A DNA stretch of 38,697 nucleotides from JAOPZW01 sp036555665 (GCA_036555665.1 DATBKW010000063.1:1-38697); one strand, 5' to 3'; counted from the first letter of the stretch, positions 1 to 7,516 are shown. Numbers and translations are program-made. The notes: generated by a model from the letters alone, not told the origin.

Positions 1-90
1 GCGGATCCGGGGCGGCTGCTGCTCGGCCTGGTGGCCGCGGTGATCACCGTCGGCCTCATCGCCTGGCTGGGGACCGAGATCTTCACCTAG
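1..90 (+). CDS. C-terminal end of an unidentified membrane protein (partial)
   Basis: Frame 1 is open from the first base and ends in TAG at 88-90, giving the last 29 residues of a protein whose start lies outside the window. About 18 of them form a hydrophobic stretch (LLLGLVAAVITVGLIAWL), consistent with a final transmembrane helix followed by a short tail ending in IFT. Nothing identifies the family. It is convergent with the broken transporter gene that follows, and the palindrome at 95-140 sits only four bases after its stop, so that element could serve both genes. Confidence 0.6.
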   Translation, partial: ADPGRLLLGLVAAVITVGLIAWLGTEIFT

Positions 91-93
91 GCC

Positions 94-141
94 GCGAACG
101 TCCCGGACGTCGGACCAGGTTGTTACGTCGTGGACGTTCGC
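94..141. repeat. Intergenic palindrome, copy A (degenerate)
   Basis: This is an imperfect inverted repeat with arms at about 95-115 and 120-140. The outer ten or so base pairs (GCGAACGTCC against GGACGTTCGC) match perfectly and the inner part has mismatches. The right arm differs from copies B (6011-6057) and C (8433-8479) at only two positions. It lies between two convergent genes, four bases past each stop codon. A bidirectional transcription terminator or a REP-like repeat are the likely roles. There is no U-rich tail on either side. Confidence 0.75.
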
Positions 142-144
142 CGC

Positions 145-1476
145 TCAGGCCAGCGCGGGCTCGGCGCTCCATGCCTCGCCGCCCGTGCGTGCCCGCTTGG
201 GGAGCAGGAACGCGATCGCGGTGACGCCCAGCGACATGCCCAGCTGCTGCACGGCCTGCAGCACGCCGGAAGCCGAGCCGACCTCGTGATTGGCGACGTC
301 GCCGACGATGATCTCGCACATCGGCACCCACACCATGCCCATGCCGAGGCCGGAGATGAGCAGCGGTGCGACGAAGTCCCAGCTGCCGACCGGTCCCGGC
401 GTGCGCCACCGCCGCGTAGAGCGCCAGCAGGCCCAGGCCCATCACGACGAGGCCGGCCTGAACGACGGTGCGGCCGACCTTGTTCATCAGCGTCGCGCCC
501 ATGCCCGAGCCCAGGAAGCCCCCGAGGGCGAACGGCGCGGTGGTCAGCGCGGCGTGGATCGGGCTGTAGCCCAGGCCCGCCTGCAGGAAGACGCCGAGCG
601 TCAGCGTGATGCCGCCCATCGCGGCGAGGAAGACCATCGCGAACGCGATGCCGGACACGTAGGAGCGCTTGGCGAAGATGCCCGCCTCGATGAGCGGCGT
701 GGCGCCGGCGTCGCGGTGGTGGACCTGCAGCCAGGCGAAGGCGCCGAGCACGGGCACGGCGGCGACGAGCACGGCCTTGACCCACAGCGGCCAGCCCAGC
801 TCGCGGCCCTGGACCAGGGGATAGATGAGCATGAAGGCGCCGACCGCGGCGAGCCCGACGCTCGCCAGATCCAGACGGCGCGAGCCGGCGCTCGGCGGAA
901 CGCTCGGCAGCAGCTTCGCGCCCGCGATCAGCACGAACACGCCGACCGGAACGTTGACCAGGAAGATCATCCGCCAGCCGGTGCCGAACAGGTCGGCGTC
1001 GATGAGCAGCCCGGAGACGACCGGCCCGAGGATCGCGGCAAGCCCGCAGGCCGGGCCGAGGATCCCGAACGCCTTGGCCATCTCCTGCGGCGCGAACAGG
1101 TCGCGGATGAGGCCGAAGACCTGGGGCACCATGACCGCGCCGAGCCCGCCCTGCAGCGCGCGGAAGGCGATAAGGGCCTCCGTCGACGGGGCGATCGCGC
1201 ACGCGACCGACGCCTGCGTGAAGCCGGCGGCGCCGATCAGCAGCATCCGCTTGCGCCCGAACATGTCGCCGAGGCGCCCGCCGGTCAGCAGCATCACGGC
1301 CATGGCCAGGGTGTAGGCCGCCGAGATCCACTGCACGTCGGCGTAGGAGCCGCCGAGCTCGCTGCGGATGAACGGCGCCGCGACGTTGGCGATCGTGGAG
1401 TCGAGCATGTCCATCAGGTCGCGGCCAGCGCCGCGGCGAAGGCCAGCCAGCGCCAGCGGTTGGTGGTGGTGCTCAC
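145..1476 (-). pseudogene. DHA2-type MFS drug efflux transporter, frameshifted twice
   Basis: The coding signal is a major facilitator of the EmrB/QacA (DHA2) type: motif A GGRLGDMFGRKR, then GWRMIFLVNVPVG, then a membrane-rich C-terminal half. A GTG start at 1474-1476 has a good ribosome binding site (AAGGAGG at 1485-1491, 8-nt spacing). The frame hits TGA at 1414-1416. It resumes after an apparent one-base loss near 1417 (family sequence LMDMLDSTIANVAAP) and shifts back near 395 after one extra base, ending at 145-147 in the original frame. The two shifts compensate, so total length (about 444 codons) is kept. The C-terminus also ends soon after the VTAIAFLLP helix, earlier than usual for 14-helix members. 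It would export drugs or dyes across the inner membrane. Either it is a pseudogene or the sequence has two indel errors. The divergent TetR gene supports an efflux-regulator pair. Confidence 0.8.
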
Positions 1477-1497
1477 GACGACGTCCTCCTTCAAAGC

Positions 1498-1524
1498 GGA
1501 ACAAATGATTCTGTTCCGAATCAT
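1498..1524. promoter_or_regulatory. Palindromic operator candidate between the efflux gene and tetR
   Basis: Two overlapping inverted repeats lie just upstream of the efflux gene start: GGAACA (1498-1503) with TGTTCC (1512-1517), and a perfect ATGATTC (1505-1511), 6-nt spacer, GAATCAT (1518-1524). TetR-family regulators normally bind such palindromes in the divergent promoter region they share with their target. The position, 22 bases from the GTG of the transporter and about 125 from tetR, fits repression of the efflux gene. The surrounding 1500-1640 is unusually AT-rich for this window, as expected of a promoter region. Confidence 0.5.
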
Positions 1525-1647
1525 CACAAACGATCCGCGATAAATACATCGGGCAGATAGAGCGCTTTCTTAGGGCGACTACCTTCGTCATCGCATCCCA
1601 ATGACGTAATTGAACAGAGCGATCCGCTCCGTTAGAATTGAGAGGAG

Positions 1648-2319
1648 ATGCATGAGCAGGTGCCGACGAGTGAGCAGGCTTCCGCCGCACCGCGCCTTTC
1701 CGGCCGCCGCGCCGAGGCGGCCCGCAACGACGAGCGCATCCTCGCCTCGGCGCGGGCCGTCTTCCTGGCCGATCCGGACGCCCCGATCGCCGCCGTGGCC
1801 AGGCATGCGGGCGTCGGCATCGGCGCGCTCTACCGCCGTTACGCCGGCAAGGACGAGCTGTTGCAGCGGCTGGCGGCCGACGGCATGGTGGCCTACCTCG
1901 TCGAGGTGCGCGCCGCCCTGGCCGACGAAGGCGATCCGTGGATCGCCTTCACGCGCTTCATGCGCCGCTGTCTCGACATCGGCGCCGGGGCCCTGACGCA
2001 GCGGTTGGCGGGCAGCTTCACCGCCACCGACGAGCTCAACCGTGAGGGCCGCGAGATCCACGAGGCCACGCAGGAGCTCCTCGTACGCACGAAGGCCGCA
2101 GGTGCGCTGCGGGCCGACGTCGAGGTCGGCGACCTCTCGATGATCATCGAGCAGCTGCAGTCGATCCGCATCGGCGACCCGGTGCGCGCCAACCAGCTGC
2201 GCCATCGCTACCTGACCGTGATCCTCGACGGCCTGCACCTCGCCGACGCGGCGCAGCTCCCGGGCACGCCGCCGAGCCGGCAGGAAACCAGCGGGCGCTA
2301 TCAGTGGCCGAGCCGCTGA
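1648..2319 (+). CDS. TetR/AcrR family transcriptional regulator
   Basis: This 223-residue protein has the TetR DNA-binding domain at about residues 20-71, including the recognition part GIGALYRRYAGKDEL. The C-terminal ligand-sensing domain is helical and variable, as usual. It is probably a repressor of the divergent DHA2 transporter, inducible by that pump's substrates. The ATG at 1648 abuts its AGAGGAG (1641-1647) with no spacing, so the in-frame GTG at 1660 (12-nt spacing) is a realistic alternative start. The C-terminus overlaps the next gene by 16 nt, suggesting co-transcription with the winged-helix protein. The transporter it would control carries frameshifts in this sequence. Confidence 0.88.
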   Translation: MHEQVPTSEQASAAPRLSGRRAEAARNDERILASARAVFLADPDAPIAAVARHAGVGIGALYRRYAGKDELLQRLAADGMVAYLVEVRAALADEGDPWIAFTRFMRRCLDIGAGALTQRLAGSFTATDELNREGREIHEATQELLVRTKAAGALRADVEVGDLSMIIEQLQSIRIGDPVRANQLRHRYLTVILDGLHLADAAQLPGTPPSRQETSGRYQWPSR

Positions 2320-3404
2320 CCACGCGCGCGCTCAACCGCGCGCTGCTTGCCCGCCAGCTGCTCCTGCGGCGCGCGAAGCTGCCCGCGCTGGACGCCATCG
2401 AGCGCCTTGTCGGCATGCAGACGCAGGTCCCCAACGCGCCCTACGTCGGCCTGTGGTCGCGCCTGGAGGGCTTTCGTCCCGACGAGCTCGTCGCGCTCAT
2501 CGAGGGCCGCGACGCCGTGCGCGGATCGGTCATGCGCGCGACGCTTCACCTGGTCTCGGCGCGCGACTTCGTCGCGCTGCGTCCGCTCGTGCAGCCGGTG
2601 CTCGACGCCGCGTTTGCGCGCAGCGCCTTCGCGCGCCAGATCGACGGTGTCGATATCGACGCGCTGCTCGCGGCCGGGCGCGAGCTGCTCGACGAGCGCC
2701 CACGTACCCGCGCGGAGCTCAGCGCGCTGCTGGCCGAGCGCTGGCCCGGCCGCGACGAGCCGTCGCTGGCCTATGCGGTGGCCTTCCTGACCGCGCTGGT
2801 CCAGGTGCCGCCGCGCGGCATCTGGGGCGCGACCGGCCAGGCCACGTGGACGACCGTCGAGGCGTGGCTGGGCCGAAGCGTCGAGCCCGAGCCCTCGCTA
2901 CAGGACATGATCGTGCGCTACCTCGCCGCCTTCGGCCCGGCCACCGTGGGCGACGTGTCGGCCTGGTCGGGTGTGACCGGCCTGCGCGCGGTGGCCGAGC
3001 GTCTGCGCCCGCGGCTGGTGACGCTGCGCGACGAGCGCGACCGCGAGCTGCTCGACGTCCCGGGTGCCCCGCTGCCCGACGCCGGCACGCCGGCCCCGCC
3101 GCGCTTCCTGCCCGAGTTCGACAACGTGCTCGTCGCCTATGCCGACCGTGCGCGCATCATCGAGGAGGCTCACCGCGAGCGGGTGGTGCGGAGCCTCGGC
3201 CGGCCGATGCTGCTCGTCGATGGCTTCGTCCGCGCGTTCTGGAAGATCGAGCGCGTCAAGGCGAGCGCGACGCTGGTCATCGAGCCGTTCCGGAGGCTCT
3301 CCAAGCGCCACGCCGCCGCGGTCACCGCCGAGGGCCGGCGGCTGCTGCGCTTCGCCGCGCCCGACGCCGACGGCAACGCGGTGCGCCTGCTCCCGTCAGA
3401 GTGA
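2304..3404 (+). CDS. Winged-helix DNA-binding protein, AlkZ/YcaQ-like (HTH_42) family
   Basis: This 366-residue protein matches the HTH_42 / AlkZ-like superfamily along its length: N-terminal LDAIERLVGMQTQVPNAPY, RATLHLVSARDF, then repeated winged-helix domains and a C-terminal LVDGFVRAFWKIER region. Members studied experimentally are DNA glycosylases that unhook alkylated or crosslinked bases, using a QxQ (AlkZ) or variant motif. Here Q39-T40-Q41 fits the QxQ position, so glycosylase activity is plausible but inferred. The start is GTG at 2304, overlapping tetR by 16 nt, and the aldo/keto reductase starts four bases after the stop, suggesting one transcript. A repair enzyme next to an efflux locus would suit defence against a DNA-damaging metabolite. 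Many actinobacterial members remain uncharacterised. Confidence 0.78.
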   Translation: MAEPLTTRALNRALLARQLLLRRAKLPALDAIERLVGMQTQVPNAPYVGLWSRLEGFRPDELVALIEGRDAVRGSVMRATLHLVSARDFVALRPLVQPVLDAAFARSAFARQIDGVDIDALLAAGRELLDERPRTRAELSALLAERWPGRDEPSLAYAVAFLTALVQVPPRGIWGATGQATWTTVEAWLGRSVEPEPSLQDMIVRYLAAFGPATVGDVSAWSGVTGLRAVAERLRPRLVTLRDERDRELLDVPGAPLPDAGTPAPPRFLPEFDNVLVAYADRARIIEEAHRERVVRSLGRPMLLVDGFVRAFWKIERVKASATLVIEPFRRLSKRHAAAVTAEGRRLLRFAAPDADGNAVRLLPSE

Positions 3405-3408
3405 GGCC

Positions 3409-4356
3409 ATGGAGCACCGCAGGCTGGGCGACTCGGATCTCGACGTCTCGGTCATCGCCCTGGGTTCGTGGCTGACCTACGGCGGCGGCATCGGGCGCGA
3501 GCGGACCGACGCCTGCACGCGCGCGGCGTTCGAGGCCGGGATCAGCTTCTTCGACACCGCCAACGTCTACGGCCGCGGAGCCGCCGAGCGGGCGTGGGGC
3601 GAGATCCTGCGCGCCTACCCCCGCGACTCGTTCGCCATCGCCACCAAGCTCTTCTATCCGATGTCGGCGCACGATCGCGGGCTGTCGCGCGAGCAGGTCC
3701 ACAAGCAGATCGACGGCTCGCTGCAGCGGCTGGGGATGGACCACGTCGACCTCTACCAGTGCCATCGCTACGACGAGCAGACGCCGCTGGAGGAGACGAT
3801 GCAGGCGCTGACCGAGGTCGTGCAGGCGGGCAAGGCGCGCTGGATCGGCTTCAGCGAGTGGCCGATCGAGCGCATCGAGGAGGCGCTCGCGCTGCCCGGG
3901 GTGGCGAAGTTCGCCTCCAGCCAGCCGCAGTACTCGGCGCTGTGGCGGGCGCCCGAGGCGCGGCTGATCCCGCTGTGCGAGTGCCACGGGATCTCGCAGA
4001 TCGTGTGGTCGCCGCTCGCGCAGGGCGTGCTCAGCGGCAAGTATCTCCCGGGCGCGGCGCCGCCGCCCGGCTCGCGCGCCGCGTCGCCGAAGATGAACCG
4101 TTTCATCGGCCAGTGGCTGAACCGCACGACGCTCGATGCCGTCGATCGCCTGCGCCCGGTCGCCGACGAAGCGGGGCTGACGATGGCGCAGCTCGCGCTG
4201 GCCTGGGTGCTGCGCCAGGCCAACGTCGCGGCGGCGATCGTCGGCGCCTCGCGGCCCGAGCAGGTCCACGAGAACGCGCGCGCCGCCGAGGTGCGCCTGA
4301 GCGCCGACACGCTGCGCGCGATCGATGAGGCCCTGCTTCTCATCGCCGTTTACTAG
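3409..4356 (+). CDS. Aldo/keto reductase
   Basis: A 315-residue (alpha/beta)8-barrel NADPH-dependent carbonyl reductase. The AKR catalytic tetrad is visible: D49 and Y54 in FDTANVYG, K80 in ATK, and H119 in QCHRYD. The C-terminal cofactor-binding signature appears around AAIVGASRPEQVHEN. Sequence style (LGSWLTYGGG near the N-terminus) resembles the YajO / voltage-gated K+ channel beta-subunit subgroup. The substrate cannot be read from sequence; such enzymes reduce aldehydes, ketones or quinones. ATG at 3409 follows the upstream stop by four bases. The stop codon shares CTAG with the stop of the convergent P-loop gene. Confidence 0.9.
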   Translation: MEHRRLGDSDLDVSVIALGSWLTYGGGIGRERTDACTRAAFEAGISFFDTANVYGRGAAERAWGEILRAYPRDSFAIATKLFYPMSAHDRGLSREQVHKQIDGSLQRLGMDHVDLYQCHRYDEQTPLEETMQALTEVVQAGKARWIGFSEWPIERIEEALALPGVAKFASSQPQYSALWRAPEARLIPLCECHGISQIVWSPLAQGVLSGKYLPGAAPPPGSRAASPKMNRFIGQWLNRTTLDAVDRLRPVADEAGLTMAQLALAWVLRQANVAAAIVGASRPEQVHENARAAEVRLSADTLRAIDEALLLIAVY

Positions 4357-4811
4357 AAGAGCGGCGGCGTGACGAGCAGCGGCTCGATCCGCCAGCCGCC
4401 GCGCGGCGGGGCCGTCGCGTGCCACAGCTCGTCGAAGCCCTCCTCGGGCGTCGGGCGCTGCAGGCGCCGGCTCGTCCCCATGACTCCGGAGACGGGCACG
4501 CGCTCGCGGCCGGCGCGGCGCGCGTTGCGCGCGAGCGCGTCGGCCATGTCGACCTCCACCAGATAGCCGACGACGCGGAAGCCGGCGGCGCGGGCGGGCT
4601 CGACGTACCGCGCGCGATCGGCGGGCGTCGCGTTGGTGTTGTCGACCACGAAGCGCTGGCCGTGCTCCAGGCACCAGCGGATCAAAGCCTCCTCGCGAGC
4701 GCGCGTGCGCAGCACGTCGAGCGACACGCGCACGTGTGTCTCGACGAAGCGCTCGGCATACAGGGTCGTCTTGCCGCTGCCCTGCACGCCGCAGAGGACC
4801 ACCGCCTCCAT
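4353..4811 (-). CDS. Small P-loop ATPase, polynucleotide kinase/zeta-toxin-like
   Basis: A 152-residue P-loop kinase-like protein with Walker A GVQGSGKT at residues 8-15 right after the start, a hydrophobic beta-strand and DNTN motif (FVVDNTNATP), and an arginine-rich lid (ARNARRAGRERVP). This layout is that of T4 Pnk-type polynucleotide kinases and related small ATPases annotated as AAA or zeta-toxin-like. It should phosphorylate a small molecule or nucleic acid end using ATP. The substrate is unknown and no phosphatase or ligase partner is adjacent. I chose ATG 4811 because it puts the Walker A where the family has it. An in-frame ATG at 4835 would overlap the divergent gene's start codon. 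No antitoxin-like partner is obvious. Confidence 0.75.
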   Translation of the reverse strand: MEAVVLCGVQGSGKTTLYAERFVETHVRVSLDVLRTRAREEALIRWCLEHGQRFVVDNTNATPADRARYVEPARAAGFRVVGYLVEVDMADALARNARRAGRERVPVSGVMGTSRRLQRPTPEEGFDELWHATAPPRGGWRIEPLLVTPPLF

Positions 4812-4833
4812 GCCCCGACAGTAACGTTGCGCC

Positions 4834-5199
4834 ATGGACGAGCGGGCTTTCGTGGAGGCGCTGTTCGCCGCCCTGCCCGAGGCATTCGAGGACCGCGAGC
4901 ACTACTTCGACGAGGACGGCGCGCTCGCCTACGCCGCACTGGGCGACGCGCGCATGTGGCTGGAGGACAACGCGATCCGCGTCCGCCTCGTGCCGCGGTG
5001 GCGCGCATCCGTGCGCCCCGGCCGCGAGGATCTCGTGCGCCGCTTCTGGGACTTCGTGGAACAGCAGGCGGCGGCCTCCGCGGGTGAAGCCGACCTTGAG
5101 ACGCTGCTCTCGCTCGAGTGCTTCGAGGGCGTCGCCTGGGTGGACGATCTCGACGAGTACCTCGGGCCGAGCACGCGCGCTCTCCGGCGCTCAGCTTGA
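4834..5199 (+). CDS. Uncharacterised acidic protein, 121 aa
   Basis: I do not recognise the family. The protein is acidic at its N-terminus (FEDREHYFDEDG) and around residues 80-115, rich in aromatic residues, has no signal peptide or membrane segment, and looks like a small soluble alpha/beta protein. The C-terminal motif EGVAWVDDLDEYLGPSTRAL suggests an interaction or immunity-type fold, but this is impression only. Its start lies 22 bases from that of the divergent P-loop gene, so the two may share a control region. It overlaps the convergent gene's 3' end by nine bases. Confidence 0.6.
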   Translation: MDERAFVEALFAALPEAFEDREHYFDEDGALAYAALGDARMWLEDNAIRVRLVPRWRASVRPGREDLVRRFWDFVEQQAAASAGEADLETLLSLECFEGVAWVDDLDEYLGPSTRALRRSA

Positions 5200-5946
5200 G
5201 CCCGACAAGCGGCGCAGGTGGCCGCGCCAGGCGGCCTCGGTGTGCTTGAGCGAGCGGCGGCCGAACGCCTCGCGCAGCACGCCTCGCGGATCGCGCGGCA
5301 GCGGCGAGAGCAGCAGCTCGAGGCACGCTTCGTCGCCCTCCTCGCGGGCCAGCAGGTCGAGCACCGTGCCGCCGAGCAGCTGGGCGTCGCGGATGCCCGG
5401 CGGGAAGGACGGCTTGGTGCCCTCGTGCAGGCGGCGCGCGATCGCGGGGCGCGCGTGCTCGGTCTGCCCGCTCAGCCACTGGGCGCCGCCGGCGGCCAGC
5501 CACGCCCAGCGCGGGTAGCGGCGAAACGCGCGCGGCGTGAAGGGCGGCGGCAGCCGCGGGTTGCTGGCGCCGATGACCACATGGGCGTACAGCGCGGCGG
5601 GCGCGAGCAGGTTGAGCTCGCGCGAGCCGGGCACGTGCGAGGCGCTCGCTGCGAGCAGGCGCGGCGCAAGGACGTGGATCTCGCTGCGGCCGAACCAGCC
5701 GACCAGGTAGCGCCGGGCGGCGGGCGCGGTGAGCCGGCGCACCAGCGGCAGGTAGGGCGCCGCAAGGTCGAGTTGCGCCCGCGAGCTGTGCACGATCACG
5801 TCGACCGTGTCGGGCACGCTGGGGAAGTCCGCGGCGAGCCGCGCCCGCGTGCCTTCGAGCAGCTCGAGCACGCCCACGACGTCGTGGGCGTCGGCCTCGT
5901 CGTGGCGTGCGGCGAAGTGCGGGGACGTCGTCTCGACCCAGGTCAC
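5191..5946 (-). CDS. Uncharacterised protein resembling a catalytically dead peptidase MA-type (gluzincin) domain
   Basis: This 251-residue protein begins SPHFAARHD at residues 8-16 and continues with an alpha/beta segment, then AHVVIGASNPRLPPPF at about 121-136, then PRWAWLAAGGAQWLSGQ at 145-161. Peptidase MA-like metallopeptidases have the same order: a 'tphF.i.yd' opening, an HExxH helix, then 'P.Wl.EGlA'. Here the HExxH place reads LYAHVVIG with no HE..H, so a zinc site is not visible and the protein is probably a non-catalytic relative. The resemblance is by motif order, not alignment. There is no signal peptide. The start is GTG 5946. Palindrome copy B begins 64 bases upstream of this start. 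Confidence 0.55.
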   Translation of the reverse strand: MTWVETTSPHFAARHDEADAHDVVGVLELLEGTRARLAADFPSVPDTVDVIVHSSRAQLDLAAPYLPLVRRLTAPAARRYLVGWFGRSEIHVLAPRLLAASASHVPGSRELNLLAPAALYAHVVIGASNPRLPPPFTPRAFRRYPRWAWLAAGGAQWLSGQTEHARPAIARRLHEGTKPSFPPGIRDAQLLGGTVLDLLAREEGDEACLELLLSPLPRDPRGVLREAFGRRSLKHTEAAWRGHLRRLSGSS

Positions 5947-6010
5947 GGCGCTGCCCCCAGCCTGCCACCGCGCGCAAGGGCGCGTCCGCTACCTGCCCCG
6001 CATGCGACGA

Positions 6011-6057
6011 CGAACGTCCGTGACGTAACAACAGGGTTGTTACGTCACGGACGTTCG
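6011..6057. repeat. Intergenic palindrome, copy B (perfect 21-bp arms)
   Basis: Left arm 6011-6031 and right arm 6037-6057 are perfect reverse complements (core GAACGTCCGTGACGTAACA), with a 5-nt centre whose outer C and G also pair. The element begins 14 bases past the stop codon of the DUF1802 gene, in the direction of its transcription. The very long stem is expected to form a stable RNA hairpin and block read-through, but there is no run of U. Copies A and C occupy the same relative position behind other minus-strand genes. Confidence 0.9.
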
Positions 6058-6071
6058 GTGCGACGGGTGCG

Positions 6072-6716
6072 TCAGACCAGCGCCGGCTCGCGCGGCGCGA
6101 TCGTCACGCCGTGGACGATCGCCTCGATCTCCTCGGACGCGCGATCGAACTCGTCGTCGGAGAGCACGGGCGTGCCTTCGAAGGGCAGGTCGCGCGTGAT
6201 CTCCAGCCACGACTTGCAGCCGTGGAAGTCGTCGCGGACCTTGACGGTGACCGGCCGCGGGATGCGATAGGTGCGCAGCAGCAGCACGTGGAGCGGGTGA
6301 CGCCGCTTCCACTGCAGGCGCTTCTCGCAGTAGTCCGAGGTCCAGACGTAGTACGGAGAAAGCGCGTCGACCGTGCGCGGATCGGTGATCGTCCAGTGGG
6401 CGGCGACCTCGGCCCACGCCCGGATGCGGACGCGATCGGGCTGGGGGATGCCGCCGTCGCGCGTCAGCGCGTGGGCGGGCGGCTCGGCATCGGGCCACAC
6501 GCCCTCCTCCAGCGCGCGCCGGAGCTCGGGCTGGTGGGAGGCGCGCACGACGTCGTTGCGCTGGTGTTCGAAGGTCGGGTAGAGGAAGAAGCGGTCGTGC
6601 TCGACCTCGAAGTGCTTGCGCTCTTCGCGGATGCCGCCCTTGCGCAGGGTGACGAGCTGCTCGCCCTCAGCGAGCGCGCGGACGGTGACCGCCCATTCCT
6701 TGAAAGCAATTGGCAT
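6072..6716 (-). CDS. DUF1802 family protein
   Basis: The 214-residue protein matches DUF1802: N-terminal FKEWAVTVRALAEGEQLVTL followed by RKGGIREE, a HFEVEHDRFFLYPTFEHQ segment at about residues 34-51, and a late KSWLEI motif. The family is widespread in bacteria and cyanobacteria and has no established function. The conserved charged and aromatic residues suggest a soluble enzyme or nucleic-acid-related fold, which is inference. The ATG at 6714-6716 has no purine-rich Shine-Dalgarno on its strand, so a leaderless or weakly initiated mRNA is possible. The next upstream gene is more than 160 bases away, so it is probably transcribed alone. Confidence 0.85.
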   Translation of the reverse strand: MPIAFKEWAVTVRALAEGEQLVTLRKGGIREERKHFEVEHDRFFLYPTFEHQRNDVVRASHQPELRRALEEGVWPDAEPPAHALTRDGGIPQPDRVRIRAWAEVAAHWTITDPRTVDALSPYYVWTSDYCEKRLQWKRRHPLHVLLLRTYRIPRPVTVKVRDDFHGCKSWLEITRDLPFEGTPVLSDDEFDRASEEIEAIVHGVTIAPREPALV

Positions 6717-6878
6717 AAGGAAAGAGGAGAAGGGGGGACTACGAAGACATCCCGGGCGACGGACGGATTACCCCGTCCTTGGCCTCAGGATGGGCGACAT
6801 TCTCGCAAAGCACGGCGAAAATCCCAAATTCCCCTGCGTGTCAGGAGTTTTTCGGGAGAATTTGTGGCGCGTTTGCGC
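6717..6878. other. AT-richer non-coding gap upstream of the DUF1802 gene
   Basis: This 162-base gap separates two minus-strand genes. It contains runs such as GAAAATCCCAAATTCCCC (6817-6834) and TTTTTCGGGAGAATTTG (6848-6864) that are far more AT-rich than the flanks. There is a small inverted repeat, GGACGG with CCGTCC, at about 6760-6779. On the minus strand it would hold the DUF1802 promoter and the 3' region of the CxxC gene. I see no tRNA or known riboswitch pattern. Confidence 0.4.
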
Positions 6879-7397
6879 TCAGCCGTGCGCGGACAGACTG
6901 CGGGCGAGCGCGATCGCCGGCAGCTCGACCGGCACGCCGATGTCGAGCTGCGTATACGTACCGCCGCTCTGCAGATGCTCGTGCAGCAGATCCTGCAGCT
7001 GGAAGCGGCCGATCAGCGCGTCGCACTCGATGCAGCCGTTGGCCACGTAGCCGCCGACGACGCCCGGGCTGTCGCGATGGCGCAGTTCGCCGATCCCGCG
7101 CCGGGCCAGCGCCCGCGGGTCGACGTGCTCGACGAGCATCTCGGCGACGTCGTCGAAGGCGAGGAAGCCGCTGCGGTCGGGCGTGCGGGCCGGGTCGATG
7201 AGGACGCCGACCACCCCGCGCACCTTCGTGCGGCACTGCCAGCAGCGGTCGGTCACGGCCGCCAGGCGGGCGCGCACGGTCGGCTCGCCGGTCGTCGCCG
7301 GCGCCGGGGCGCGCTCGCGGCGCGCGGCGCCGCCCGACCCGCCGACGATCGTCAGCCGCGGGCGCGCACCGCTGCTCGTGTCATCCGGAGACGACAT
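6879..7397 (-). CDS. Uncharacterised protein with paired CxxC motifs (probable zinc binder)
   Basis: A 172-residue protein with a disordered, Pro/Ala/Arg-rich N-terminus (1-45) and two CxxC pairs, C52-W-Q-C55 and C122-I-E-C125, which could hold one zinc ion between distant strands. Between them lie LIDPARTPDRSGFLAFDDVAE and VVGGYVANGC, suggesting a sensor-like beta domain. After the second pair comes GRFQLQDLLHEHL. I do not recognise a named family. There is no signal peptide, so it is likely cytoplasmic. The ATG at 7397 is chosen because it starts the continuous plausible protein; no strong Shine-Dalgarno precedes it. It is followed by the AT-rich gap at 6717-6878. Confidence 0.6.
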   Translation of the reverse strand: MSSPDDTSSGARPRLTIVGGSGGAARRERAPAPATTGEPTVRARLAAVTDRCWQCRTKVRGVVGVLIDPARTPDRSGFLAFDDVAEMLVEHVDPRALARRGIGELRHRDSPGVVGGYVANGCIECDALIGRFQLQDLLHEHLQSGGTYTQLDIGVPVELPAIALARSLSAHG

Positions 7398-7430
7398 CAA
7401 GCCTGGTTGATACGCGCTCCGTGCGTGGGT

Positions 7431-7448
7431 TTGCCGCGATTGCGGCAA
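7431..7448. other. Small perfect hairpin between two minus-strand genes
   Basis: TTGCCGC (7431-7437), a 4-nt loop, and GCGGCAA (7442-7448) form a perfect 7-bp stem. It lies about 70 bases past the stop of the dehydrogenase gene and 34 bases before the start of the CxxC gene, in a 119-base AT-richer gap. It may be a terminator lacking a U tract or an operator. The remainder of the gap shows nothing else definite. Confidence 0.35.
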
Positions 7449-7516
7449 TTGCGCACCTTTGCGCGCCAAAGCTGCAAACGGCGTGGAGGGTTCGCTGGAC
7501 GGTCGTATGAGCGCGC

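Noticed and set aside
6777..6920. Plus-strand frame with the peptide MGDILAKHGENPKFPC in the AT-rich gap
   Set aside because: It runs on antisense into the CxxC gene, has no ribosome-binding site and no recognisable relative.
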